Source: Bursaphelenchus xylophilus (taxonomy: Eukaryota > Nematoda > Chromadorea > Rhabditida > Aphelenchoididae). From it: a stretch of DNA of 64,000 bases. The stretch spans positions 4,278,001 through 4,342,000 of the forward strand of contig CAJFCV020000002.1 in assembly GCA_904066235.2 (NCBI GenBank), given 5' to 3'. The notes below the pieces were generated by a model that was not told the DNA's origin, did not search any database, and saw nothing but the letters and a program-made list of their open reading frames with translations. Each line of letters opens with the position of its first letter. The stretch's first letter is position 1. This document shows, piece after piece, positions 35,001 to 45,901 of the stretch. The position numbers were made by a program, and so were the translations under genes.

Positions 35001-36651
35001 TTGACTCGGCACTTGTTTAATCAGTTCATCCGTAACCAGATCCCACGGTCTTGTATGCACCTGGAACACACATGGGGCATAGAGGCATTCCGAGGTGGAC
35101 TTGATCTTCTTCAAATCCTTCGGTCCTTCCAGTTTCTCAATGGCTAAGAGGTGATAATTCTTCACACGATTCTTGAGCAGCATGCGTTCCATCTGCGTGT
35201 AGACAGGGACTTCGACAGATCGGTGCTCCACATCGATTAGGGCAAAATTTTCATCGAGTAGAACAACAATAACCTCATCTTTAAACCGCTGCAGATTCTG
35301 AAACCGCGATGATTAGTACAACCATCCAAATTAATTAAATATCACGTCTTAAACTCACTTTATCGCCAACATTCGAACTGTTACCTCCGACTGGTCCAGT
35401 TCCAAATAACCCGCATAAAAGTTCAGCGGCTCTTTCGGGTGTAACTTCGTCCATTTCGATGTTATCCAACGCTTGAGTGACCTGTTCCACGGCTGGCTGA
35501 ATGGGTTCTGTTTGGACTGCCTCATTTACAAGTACTCTGTTCTCTTCCGCCCTTCTTTTCGTTGGTTTTTCAGCTTGAAATTCGCCGTATCTGTAGCCAA
35601 GGTCCAATTTTTTGATCAACTCTTTTCTGGCGGTATCCGAGAGGAAGTAGATCCGATCCATAAATTCGAGGGGAGATTCCTCCTTGAACTCTCCATCGGG
35701 CCTTGTTTCTTCAATTTGGGACTGAAACAGAGATTTTAAGGCATGAGACTGCAAAAAAAGCAAAAAAAATTGAATGAATTTGAATCTTCTTTCAGCGAAG
35801 CATTAATTCTCGGAAAATTCTGATCCCATTAGCAAAATTTTACAAAAATCTGAGTGCCAAAAAAAAGAAAAAGTGTCCCTCATTCTTCCAATACATCCCC
35901 TAAGCCCTTCTTTTACCCCAACGAATCTTCCAAACCCACCTTAAACTTGGCGACCTCCTCATTTCCCACTCCATTTCTCTCTGCATATCCTTGAAGAAGA
36001 TGGTCGAAAATCAACTTCCTCTCTGAAATTGTCGATCTCCTACTAACAATCTGATTATGGACCAGTTCTCCAATCAAGGCCGAGATTTGGAACAGCTCGT
36101 CTTCAGTGTACTCCTCTCCATTCTTCAACTTCTCAGCGACTCTTGATGGATTCGTCGTTTTATCAAAAATAAATTGAAGATCCATCGGTTTCAGGGGCTC
36201 CGGGATCTCAGAGAGCTCATTTTTGCATGGAATTTGAGTCTGAAAAATAAAAATCACCAAAAAAATCAAATATAAATTATCCATGACTAAAAAATCTTAC
36301 CTGTCCAGTGTAAACTTGAACGTACAATACAGAATCAGGGTTAAATGTAAATTCGGTGATTTCTCGGACTTCTCCATGCTGCACTTGATGAATTCCAATA
36401 AGATAGGATCGAGTTTTGAGCTGATAACAATCAATGATTGTCTCAATTATATCTTGAAACCCCAGGTTCACTGGATATTGAAGAATTCCTTTGGGTTGAA
36501 GGAAATGGTCATACACGCAAACATTGACTTTCCCGACTTCTTCAAAGAGTCGATTCTCCTTGTTCTCTTCGTGTTGACGCTTTCTCGAGACTTGGGCGGC
36601 TCCAGAGGGGTTCGGAGTCGATTCTGATGGTAAATTGGGACCGGAAGAGGT
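26027..36651 (-). CDS. 3' part of giant modular U-H-T protein (ubiquitin-like / helical repeats, nuclear-like acidic and Pro/Gln-rich regions)
   Basis: Sixteen phased exons: 36301-36651, 35940-36239, 35359-35748, 34837-35297, 33649-34207, 33328-33579, 32419-33216, 31842-32342, 31085-31744, 30561-31012, 30347-30419, 27503-29282, 26964-27430, 26421-26611, 26255-26327 and 26027-26176. They encode about 2,485 residues ending ALQKWASEKN. Five units each pair a ~75-residue ubiquitin/PB1-like segment (e.g. NRILIYTEEKKFLN...VFVEVYTGE) with a helical segment (EIPEPLKPMDLQFIF...RKLIFDHLLQGY) and often a basic tail. Between them are a Pro/Gln-rich exon (31085-31744) and a 590-residue acidic Glu/Asp-rich stretch (27503-29282). 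The first exon has no in-frame Met, so it must continue an upstream exon, probably the 36933-41208 gene via an in-frame donor at 37035. No family recognised; a nuclear scaffold or regulator is a guess. Confidence 0.72.
29424..30200. mobile_element. pair of inverted tRNA-Ser-like foldback elements in an intron
   Basis: Two ~280-bp copies, at about 29424-29708 (+) and 29921-30200 (-), face each other within one intron of the giant gene. Each ends in a tRNA-like block (GCAGTGGTGGCCGAGTGGTC then CGCTCGCTTTTTGCGCC and a GTTCGA loop) preceded by ~180 bp of shared sequence. Their outer ends pair within each copy (CGCAGACGG/CCGTCTGCG in the first, CGCAGAGG/CCTCTGCG in the second), so the ends covary. 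They look like tRNA-derived SINE or foldback elements rather than working tRNA genes, because the T-stem is irregular. Confidence 0.6.
34313..34538. mobile_element. MITE copy 3, in an intron of the giant gene
   Basis: The best-preserved copy. TA flanks lie at 34311-34312 and 34539-34540. Terminal inverted repeats pair CAGTGGCGGACCTGATTCAG with CTGGATCAGGTCCGTCACTG, and continue through the TGGCAAAAAACGTA and GAGGGAGGCATTTTGC arms. It has no open frame of note. Confidence 0.82.
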
Positions 36652-36932
36652 CTGAAATTACTTGTATATTATTATACTTTATACGCAAGTAAAACTGCAA
36701 TTTTTTAGGCCCCAAAAATAGATCATGCCTAATTTTTCCCCCAAAGCCTATTTTTTCAATTTCTAAATTCAGAATTTTGCTCTCTCGCCTAACCTTTTTC
36801 TTTTATTCTAGTTTAAACTTGTTCCTCAAAAATCTACAACCAAAGGTTAGTGAAATTTTTATTCCAAAACAACTTAATTACAACTAATTAACTTATGCCA
36901 TATTAAATTGCACAAAAAACCAGGTTCATTTT

Positions 36933-39900
36933 TTAATTCCACCGCATTCGCTGAAACATTTCGTGGATTTTTGCCAAGGGCTGGCGACGTCTCAGCCGTC
37001 CCAGGATGGATTCATCCGGCTCTCTTTTCCCTACCTTATCTCTGAGGTCCAATCTTCTGATCGCGGAGCTCTTCCTCGCTCCTGGTGGGCCATTCCTTCT
37101 GGAGATGTCGGTCCGGTTTTCCTTCCCAATTTCCAAATCCTGCAGCTGTTCTCGGATCGATTTTCCATCGTTTTTCCGGGCCTGGATTCCACTTGGACCT
37201 GGTTGTTCTTGATGAATTAGATCTTCATTTTCCGGGGTCGCTGGCTCTTCTGGGGTGGGGATTCTTTGAGCTTCCCCTTCTCTGGCCAAGATCGCTTTCC
37301 AGGCGCGTTCAAAAGCGTTTCCTTCGACCGAAGAAAGGCCATATTTCATGACTCTTCGGCCAAAGAAATGTCGTTTCTTTAGGCGCTTGCGGTAGTTATC
37401 AACGATCGCTTCGGATAATTGGTGCATGAGTTGGGCGTTCTAAAATCAAACAATCCATTAATCAAGCGAAAGGGGAATCTTTAGACCATAATAATTTCAA
37501 TTTTTCGATCAAAAATTTCATACCCTGATGGTAGAGAAAACGATTTAAGCTCAATGCGTAAAAAGTATAATTTTTCGTCCAAAAAACCGTTGAAAATTCC
37601 AAAAAAAAACTCAAATGGACTCTTCTAACCCCTGAGAATTCAAAGGCCCCTGTTCCCAATAAAAAGATTTCCCAAATAAAAAAAAATTTTTTCATAATTT
37701 CCCAAAAAACCTCCAAAAATTAAACAAAAAATCAACATTTACCTCGGTGACATTCCTGTACTCCTTGAAGACCTGTTCCAAATACAATTTCCTCTCTTCT
37801 TCGGTGTTCTGCCTCTTCGGGATATAATTTATCAACGGCTCGGAGATGATGTCATTCAAGATTTCGGTCTCTTCTTCATTCAAATCCTCTGATTCGGTCA
37901 ATTTTCGCAAGATTTCTCCCCTTTCCGGGATGTCCCCAATCATGTCATCGATGGAAATATCGGCCAAAAAGTCGGGTAACTTGGTCATCAACCTTGTTCT
38001 TCCATTGATAAAGTCCTTCCCCAAGTAAAATTGGACAAATATCGGGTCCTCGTCAATCAATGGGGTATCCGCCGAGACGGTGGTAAAGGCCTCGAGTTTG
38101 TATTTCAGGATGGCCACACAATTCTCTGGACGGACTTCCAACATGGCGGCCGCCTTCTCCACAAGATCCTCGCAGGTTAGGTGGATTTTGTAGCGGAAAG
38201 TGCGGAGGAGGTTGAAATTTGTGTCGAAAACGATGCAAGTGTCGGTTTGAGGGACATCCTTGGCCTTGCTGGGGGTTTGTTGGGTGTGCATAAAAGATTC
38301 TACGTGCTCCTGAAAAGATGTGACGTCATTTTAAATATCAAAACCTAGGAAAGTTCAAAAAAAAATTAAGTTTCAAAATCTGGAACACACCCTTAAAAGT
38401 TGCGCATTTTACACCAATGAAAATTACTTGCCTTCAATAATATCCGTATTATAAAGCTACCCGTCAAACCCCCCAACTTACATCGGAGATGTCACTTTCA
38501 TTGTGCGCATCATAATCCAGCAATTCCCCATTGGTTGCCAGCGGCGACACTTTGGCCAGATCTTCCATAACGACTTTCCTGACAATCTTCAGGTAATTCC
38601 TTTGAGATCTGTCGTAGACGCACATCGCGGCATACTCAATCGGAGTTAAATGGCCTTGTTTTGTCGATTCGCCAGTGAAGACTTTCTGGAATAATCAAAA
38701 ATGTCATGAGTAATATAAAAATCGAAAAAAATCGTGTTTTTAGACGACAAAATTCAAATTTCGGGCTGAATCTGGCACTTTGAAATTGGCTACCTTGCTT
38801 TTGGGAGTTTCAAAGACAAATATTTCATCATAAAAACGAAACGTGGCCCTTGGGTCAAGCCTTCTTGTAATTAAATTTTACGATCTTCGTTGGCTCCTTC
38901 AAATTTTGAAAAAAAATTCCCCTTTTATTCTTATTTAACCTGACATTTGCTCAAGATATCCCTTTACCAACCAAATTCCGCCAAGACGATAACATTTGAC
39001 CCATGTGTCAACTCTTCCCCTCGCTAAAAATATCACTGTCCCCAGCCCCACAATCATTTCCAGCTTCAAAATCAGCCTCTGTCTTACCTTATAAGACCCC
39101 GGAAACGGCCCAAATAAATGATCCAAGAAGAGTTTGGTCTCCAATAAGTTCGGACATCTCTTGAGGATAACATTATGCAGTTCCGTCGCAATTGCCGATG
39201 CCGTTTTCTCCACATCTCTCTCATCCAATGGAATCGACCCTCCTTTGATTCGGTGGAGAATCTTCATGCCGTTATTCATGGAGCCCAGGATATCTTCGAG
39301 ATTGAGCCTTTGCAGGGAGTCGGGAAGTCTGGTAAAGCCACCCACGAGTGGCTCCTGAAAAATTTGTCATTTTATGACGTAAAAAATAACTTTATGGTGA
39401 TAAAAAAGGGCAATAGCCAGACGTGTAAAACATAATAAGTGTTATTATATGTAATTTTGGGCCGTTTCAAAGCAAAAATTTTGAAAAATCATACCAAAAG
39501 TGAAAATTTACTAGACAGCTCGAAAAATCTCAAATTTAACATCTAAAATAATCTTTTTTATGCTTTTCAAATTCAAATTGACTACCGAAATATACACTAT
39601 TAATTTCACCACATACCTCTCCTTTGTAGACCTGAACGAAGATCGAATTCGGTCCTTTAACTTCTTCTTCATCCCAGAATCGATGATTATCGAAATCATA
39701 AGTATCCACCCTCAAGATGTGATGATTTGGGATTGCAAACGTCTCCACGACATACTGCTTCAATTGTTCTGCTGTTTTATAAATGTCAATCGTGCATTGG
39801 CCGACTTCTTTGTTCTTCTCATCCACAATATAACACTTGACCTAAAATAATACGAAAATTAATCAAAAAGGAGACAAAACTAACTTTTTTATATCCAATT

Positions 39901-41208
39901 GTGACCTCATAGCATGCCATGTTCTCATGATAACCGTTTAAATCGTCCAGGACAACTCTTTTCTCTTCAGTCAACGATTTGATCGTCAAAACTTCTTCCG
40001 GTCTAAATTTATCGACCTCTTGCGCTGCCAGCGCGATAACATCGGCAATTGTCCGTACAGTTGTGCTTGACAAATTCACAACCTCTCGCAATTGACCAGC
40101 TGTGTTAACGAACAGGACTGTAGCTTTTCTGCCAAAGGCCTGAGATTGGATCTTTCCGTTATAGATGACTTTTTTTAGAGCGTTAACTCTAGAGTCCACT
40201 TTGCAGTAGTAGAACTTGGCGTCGTTCACATCGGTCACAAACTTTTGCTGGAAATTAATGATCAGCGAATTGCATTTGGTCCTAAAAATCATAAGAAAAT
40301 AAAAAAATCTTACCTTATCAAAAGGAGTATCTTCTCCAAAAATGTGGTCCAAGAACAGTTCGATCTCACTCCTTCGGGCGTGTCGGCTAAAAATTTACAA
40401 TTTAGAAGAGAAACTATAAAAATTTTTCAAAGAATAAGTAAAATTTACACTACGACTTACTAGGTAAAAAACGACCTCAAGGCCGTCCTTACACAAGCCA
40501 CAATAAATTTTATATCCTCGTCTTCCAAGGGCTTGCCATTTTTCAACTTTCTCAAAACAAAACCTCGCATTCCGAAGTCGTCTTGGGCCAAAATATTGTC
40601 CAAATTCATCTTCTTCAGCTTCTCCGGTAATTCTTCGAGATCATTAAAAAACGGAGCCAATTCATCCTTCCCAGTATCGAAAGTGATGAGGAATGTCCCC
40701 CTTTCTGTGGCAATATCCTGTCCACAAAGGGTCTTGATGTCGGTTCCATCGGAAAATTCGATATGAATGATTCTTCTGAAGTCCAAATTGCATTGCGAAG
40801 ACAAAACTCGAATAGCCTGGGCCAAACTAACGTCTTTGGAAAACTCGGCACTCGTCAGCAATGAATTGTGTTGATCAAAGACAAAAAACTGCTTGTCCTG
40901 AAGAAATTATTTCAATGTTACACTTGAAGACACTAAAATTGAAAAAAAAATAAAAAACATACTTTATCAAAGTTGATCGCAATCTGAATGGAATCGCAAT
41001 TCTCTGGGACTGGATCAGCAGGACAAACACTATCGCAAAATTTATCGTTAGCAGCAAAAATGGATACAATTTGGTCTGGACTGATTCCAATAGGGAAATG
41101 TCGTGAAACCACGTCGCAAATAACATCGATGATCAATGGACCGGCTTCTGATTGGCTTGTCAACCTCCTTCTGTCTTCTAGGTCCGTTATTAACACTTCT
41201 ATGACCAT
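36933..41208 (-). CDS. 5' part of giant modular U-H-T protein
   Basis: Nine exons (40963-41208, 40461-40897, 40314-40386, 39885-40247, 39617-39841, 39088-39354, 38482-38685, 37743-38309, 36933-37439) join in phase to about 962 residues. Layout: ubiquitin-like segments at roughly 1-82, 83-160, 290-373, 374-448 and 630-700; helical segments at about 165-250 (ELPEKLKKMNLDNIL...EIELFLDHIFGE), 455-537 (RLPDSLQRLNLEDIL...ETKLFLDHLFGPFP) and 705-790; basic tails after each (e.g. NYLKIVRKVVMEDL, DNYRKRLKKRHFFGRR). It starts at ATG 41208, 18 bases after ATATTTAG, a likely trans-splice site. The last exon can either stop at 36933 (AATAAA at about 36860) or splice in frame at a GTAGGG donor (exon end 37035) to 36651, fusing both parts into about 3,400 residues. 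No membrane segment or signal peptide. Family unrecognised. Confidence 0.74.
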
Positions 41209-41827
41209 AATTAAGGTAGATACTACCTAAATATCGACCGTGAATAATATGAAGTGCAATATAAAAAATATTCGCAGGTCCGACAAGAAAAAGAATATAA
41301 GTTAAAAAGAACAATAAAAACAAAGATTGTGAACTCATGTTACATAAAAAAAAACTCAATTTAGCGCGGGAAACGATCGTTCGTACGTAGGAAAAATCTG
41401 CGAAAGAATTTGCAAGCGAATAAACTGGGCGCATCTCGCCGAAACTGCTTGCTGCAGCCTGCAGAAAAAAACAAAGCTAAATTTATACGGTAAGTTATGG
41501 TATACTGCTCTGTTGAGGTCACACATGTCGTAATTATACATGCTAGCAACGCAAAATCTTGTTAACATCTCTTTCATTCAAAAAATCGTCCTTTATGTAA
41601 ATTATCCGAGAGATCTCCAATCTGACGCCTGTTTTGCTCGGCGTTCGCCGGAATAGGCCGCAATGAGTCACTTATGATCTTTTATGGTTCTTCTATGATC
41701 AGAAATCCCAAGGCCATCAAAAAAAAAAAAAAAAAAAAAAAAAATTCAAAAAAAATGAAAAAGGATATTATACATGACCATTTATTTACTTATTTTATAA
41801 GAAAACAGACTTCAAAACGAGCTAAAT
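41209..41827. other. intergenic; poly(A) tract
   Basis: Contains the leader of the giant gene and the 3' flank of ETFDH. A minus-strand frame encoding a hydrophobic N-terminus ([20 protein letters not shown]) lies at 41337-41100 but shows no splice path into the downstream gene. A run of about 26 A lies near 41719-41744. Confidence 0.35.
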
Positions 41828-44444
41828 CTATAATCCATCGTATTTTGGGCCGCCGCCGCCTTCTGGAGCCACCCAGTTGATGTTTTGGGTTGGATCTTTG
41901 ATGTCGCAGGTTTTACAATGGATACAATTTTGAGAATTGATCTGCAGTCGGAGGGATTCGTCGGATTCAGATCGAGGAACGAATTCGTAGACACCTAAAA
42001 TTAATGACAGTTACTTTTAAAAACATTGCATCTCATAAAAACTACTTTGACTACCTTGTTTCTGACATTATACTAGGCATCTTTGAAAATCGAATAATTT
42101 TTTTACTCTGACCTCAAGCCCCTGAAATTTCGTCCAAACTCACCCGCAGGGCAGAATCTTTGTTCTGGTCCATCAAACTTCTTCAAATTGATCTCTTCCG
42201 GGACGTCATCATTCAACAAAGTCAGATGGGCTGGTTGATTTTCTTCATGGTTGGTTCCGGTCAAAGCCACCGACGAGAGTAAGTCAAACGACAACTTATT
42301 GTCCGGTTTTGGATACTCAATAGGCTTGGCTTGTTCTTTGGGCAGTAGCTTTTCATGATCGGGCTTGCCATGATGCAGAGTCCAGGGCTCGATTCCTCGG
42401 CCGATGACAAAGAAAAGTCCCGTGTAGGCCATTCCGCCCCACCAGCCGTATTTGGTGTTGAACGATGGGCGGACATTTCGACTCTTTTTCAGCTCCTTCC
42501 ACACCTCCGAGGACTTGAGTTTCTCATCGTATTTTGTGGGAGTAATCGCTGGAAAGGGTGACAATTACTGCTTGTCCGAAAAGATAGATAAGTACTAACC
42601 CAATTTCTTTTTGAAACTCTGTGTGCCCATAGATAAGACTCCACTGACGTCAGAAAAAGCAATTAAAGATTGTCTTCTAGATATATTGCAATTCTACCAT
42701 CAAAAATCCTCAATTTTCACCAAAGAAAACCTTATACATCCCAAAAAAATCCCCATAACTTCTCGAAATCCCCCAACCCGCCTTACTTTTTTCCTCCAGT
42801 TGTTCAAAGATGCCTTCAGCCGCGTAGATTCCACTCCACATTGCCGTATGAGTTCCCTTCAGCTTGGATACATTCAAAAGTCCAGCCGAACATCCAATAA
42901 GGCATCCGCCGGGGAAAATTAGCTTGGGGATTGTTTGGAATCCTCCTTCGTTGAGAGCTCTGGCTCCATAGCCAATTCTGGTTCCTCCTTCTAACGTTTT
43001 GGCGATTACTGGATGGGTTTTGTACCTTTGGAACTCCTGAAAATGACATAAATTACTTAAAATAAGGTCTAAATCTTGCCAAAAAATATAAATTTCGGCC
43101 TAACAATGGAACAAAGCACCTTTAAAAGGTCTTAAATCCCCATTAGAATGAATAAAGATAGCTTTAAACGCTTAATTCTCACCTTAAACGGGTTCATATA
43201 CGGATTACTGTAATCCAAAGCGACCACAAATCCAGTCGCGACCAATGGTTGACCTCCATCTTCAATATGATACAGGAAGGAGCCTCCGTATTGTGTCTTC
43301 TCCAGCGGCCATCCCACCGAATGCTCTACGAATCCCGGGCGATGTTTCGAGGGCTCAACCTCCCACAATTCCTTCAATCCAATTCCATAGCTCATGGGGC
43401 CCGATTCCTTGGCCAGATCGAAATTTTTAATCACACTTTTGGACAAATGCCCGCGGCATCCTTCGGCAAAAATCGTGCATTTTGCGTGCAACTCCATGCC
43501 CGGTTCGAAGCTCTCTTTCGGGGATCCGTCCTTGGCGATGCCCACATCTCCGGTGGCGATTCCTTTAACCGATCCATCTTCGTTGTAGAGGACTTCTTGG
43601 CCGGCAATACTCGTATACACATCCACGCCGAGCTCCTCGGCCTTCTCGCCGAGCCATTTGACGACATGGCCCAGTCGGACCACATAATTTCCATGATTGG
43701 CCAGAGGGACTCCGGGGATCATCGGGACGTTAATTTTGCCATTTTTCGTCAAAATATAGACTGCTTCGTCCTGAAAAGTAATTTTTCATATATTAGACAA
43801 CACAAAATAATAAAAAAATATCAAAATATAAAAAATATCGGATCCAAAATTATGTTATCCATGATGACTTACCGTAACCTTTTGATGGACCGCGGAACAA
43901 TTTTCTTGCCAATCCGGGAAGAGTTTGGCTAATCCGGAAGTCTCAATAACCGCGCCAGAAAGTGTGTGGGCTCCGAGTTCGGGGGCCTTTTCGATCACAC
44001 AGACTTTGACTTCTGAAAACGCAAGCTCTTACGAGAAAATTTTGCAAAATAACAGCAAAAATTTTATTCGAAACAAAAAGCAAACTTAAGATAAATCCTT
44101 CTTAAAGACTGACAATATATTTTGAAGTGCCCTTGTAACAAACCACCACAAAATTTAACAAGAAACCAAAAAATTTCGTCTAAATCATCATCAAAAGCAC
44201 AAAAATTACCTTTATTCTGTTCGCTGGCCAATTGTTTCAATCGGATTGCAGCCGACAATCCACCAGGACCTCCACCAACAATCAAGACATCATACTCATC
44301 GCTGAACCGTTCAATCTCCACGTCCTTCCATCTCTCGTCTTTGTCTCTAGGCTTCCGAGTGTAGTGTGTGGTTGTCCATTTCCCATTTACGACATGATTT
44401 CGTTGTATTGTGCGATTAAGGAGCCGCACCACCGATATTCTCAT
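41828..44444 (-). CDS. ETFDH: electron transfer flavoprotein-ubiquinone oxidoreductase (ETF-QO)
   Basis: Seven exons (44210-44444, 43873-44012, 43183-43770, 42787-43036, 42600-42638, 42144-42548, 41828-41994) join in phase to about 607 residues (human 617). The enzyme takes electrons from ETF, loaded by fatty-acid and amino-acid dehydrogenases, and reduces ubiquinone at the mitochondrial inner membrane. Visible: a basic N-terminus [16 protein letters not shown] (targeting), the FAD motif [80 protein letters not shown], and the C-terminal 4Fe-4S ligands in RFCPAG and [12 protein letters not shown], ending [20 protein letters not shown] 23 bases before the ATG suggests trans-splicing. The 39-nt fifth exon uses a weak GGAG acceptor and is the least certain piece. 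The C. elegans orthologue is let-721. Confidence 0.95.
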
Positions 44445-45901
44445 TCCGCTCGGAATGAAATTAGGGGCTGAAAAAAACATGAACATGGAAAAAATGGGAA
44501 TATCAGACATTGGCGTAATTTTTTGATGATTTGAAAAGTAAAATACGACAATGAGGGTCGGTAAAGCATTGAAAATAAAAGAATAGATAGCCTTAATTCA
44601 AAACACGTTCATTTTGTCTATCATGTCTGTATCTAACATCAAAATTTACACCTGATTATCTTACACTAGACATTAATGTCATCAAATGCTATTTTCTTAT
44701 AGCAAACTCTGTTTTTATCACAGAAAAATCCCTCAACCAAGTTTTTCAACCCTCCTCATTTCATTTTACAATCAGTTCTTGCCTAAATCAAGCAAAAAAT
44801 CGCTATTTGTAACCTAAATTAATATAAAAATTGTTCAAAACTCCCAAAATAAAATATTGAAAATCATCGAAGAAGTAAACAAACTATTAAAAACAAAACC
44901 TAAAACACCGTTCTGCGATAAAAAAGGGAGTCTTTTTCGAAGCGATAAGCGTTCAATGGTCAGAGAAATCAAGAAAAAAGAGAAGAACAGACGGGGGAAA
45001 GTCCAATGTCCACCCAAAAGAATATGAAATTGAGAGCATTGGTCGCGTTCGCTGTGAACTTTATACTGTTGAAGGATAATTACAGCTAAAAAAAGATGTT
45101 GCGTTGGTTGAAAAAAAATTTAAGAAAGTAATTCTGAAAGTTTAGAGGTACTTTCTTTGGGTAAAGTAAGGTTTTAAAAAGAATTTTAGAACTAAAAATA
45201 AAGTGGAAATAAAAGCACAAGGCTCTCCTTCAATTCAACGATCCATCTCCACCAATAAAAACATTATTTTTGAAACAAAAATCATTAAAAGTTTGAAATT
45301 TCCAGCTAGTATAATATAAAAATCAGATCAAACATGATCGGAAACAGTCTTAAAATAAACTTTGGAACCCCTTTCGCGGTAATAACGCAATGAAGAAACA
45401 AAAAAAAAAGTGCATTCGAATGACCTGTCTACGGATTTTATTCTTATCTACGTGTTGGTTTACATTCTCGACTCCCTCTAAAAGTCGTAGTCTGAATTTT
45501 CTTGACGCATTTTTAGGCCCAAAACAAGATTTCGCCGAAGGAACCTGCCATTCTTTATATTAAAGATCACACGATAAAATTTTTAGTCATCATGATATAA
45601 ACCATTGTCAAAAACTGCTGCCAAAGAAACAAAGTAGAGAAAAGATGTAACAAAAATCAGTATTCTTCGTAAATAACAGTTTACAACAAAAAAATATTGA
45701 TAAAAATCGTTAGTTTATTAAAAAATCAGACAAAAAAACTCAAAAATTTTTACAAAGACTGCAAAACCATGGAAAATCTGATAAAAAATGAAAAAACAAC
45801 AAGATAACGCTTAAAAAACTGATAATTATGTACAATTACAGTAATATAAAGGCCAGTGTAAGGTCTAAACTACCCAGAACATCTAAAAAACCCTCTATGC
45901 C
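44445..45901. other. intergenic, AT-rich, nothing recognised
   Basis: About 1.45 kb, very AT-rich. No supportable frame and no repeat of the families found elsewhere in the window. Confidence 0.4.

Noticed and set aside
41100..41337. Hydrophobic signal-peptide-like frame upstream of the giant gene
   Set aside because: Not in frame with the gene's first exon and no splice path found; probably leader DNA.
41719..41744. Run of about 26 A
   Set aside because: Could mark a retroposed transcript, but no intronless gene copy or target duplication precedes it.
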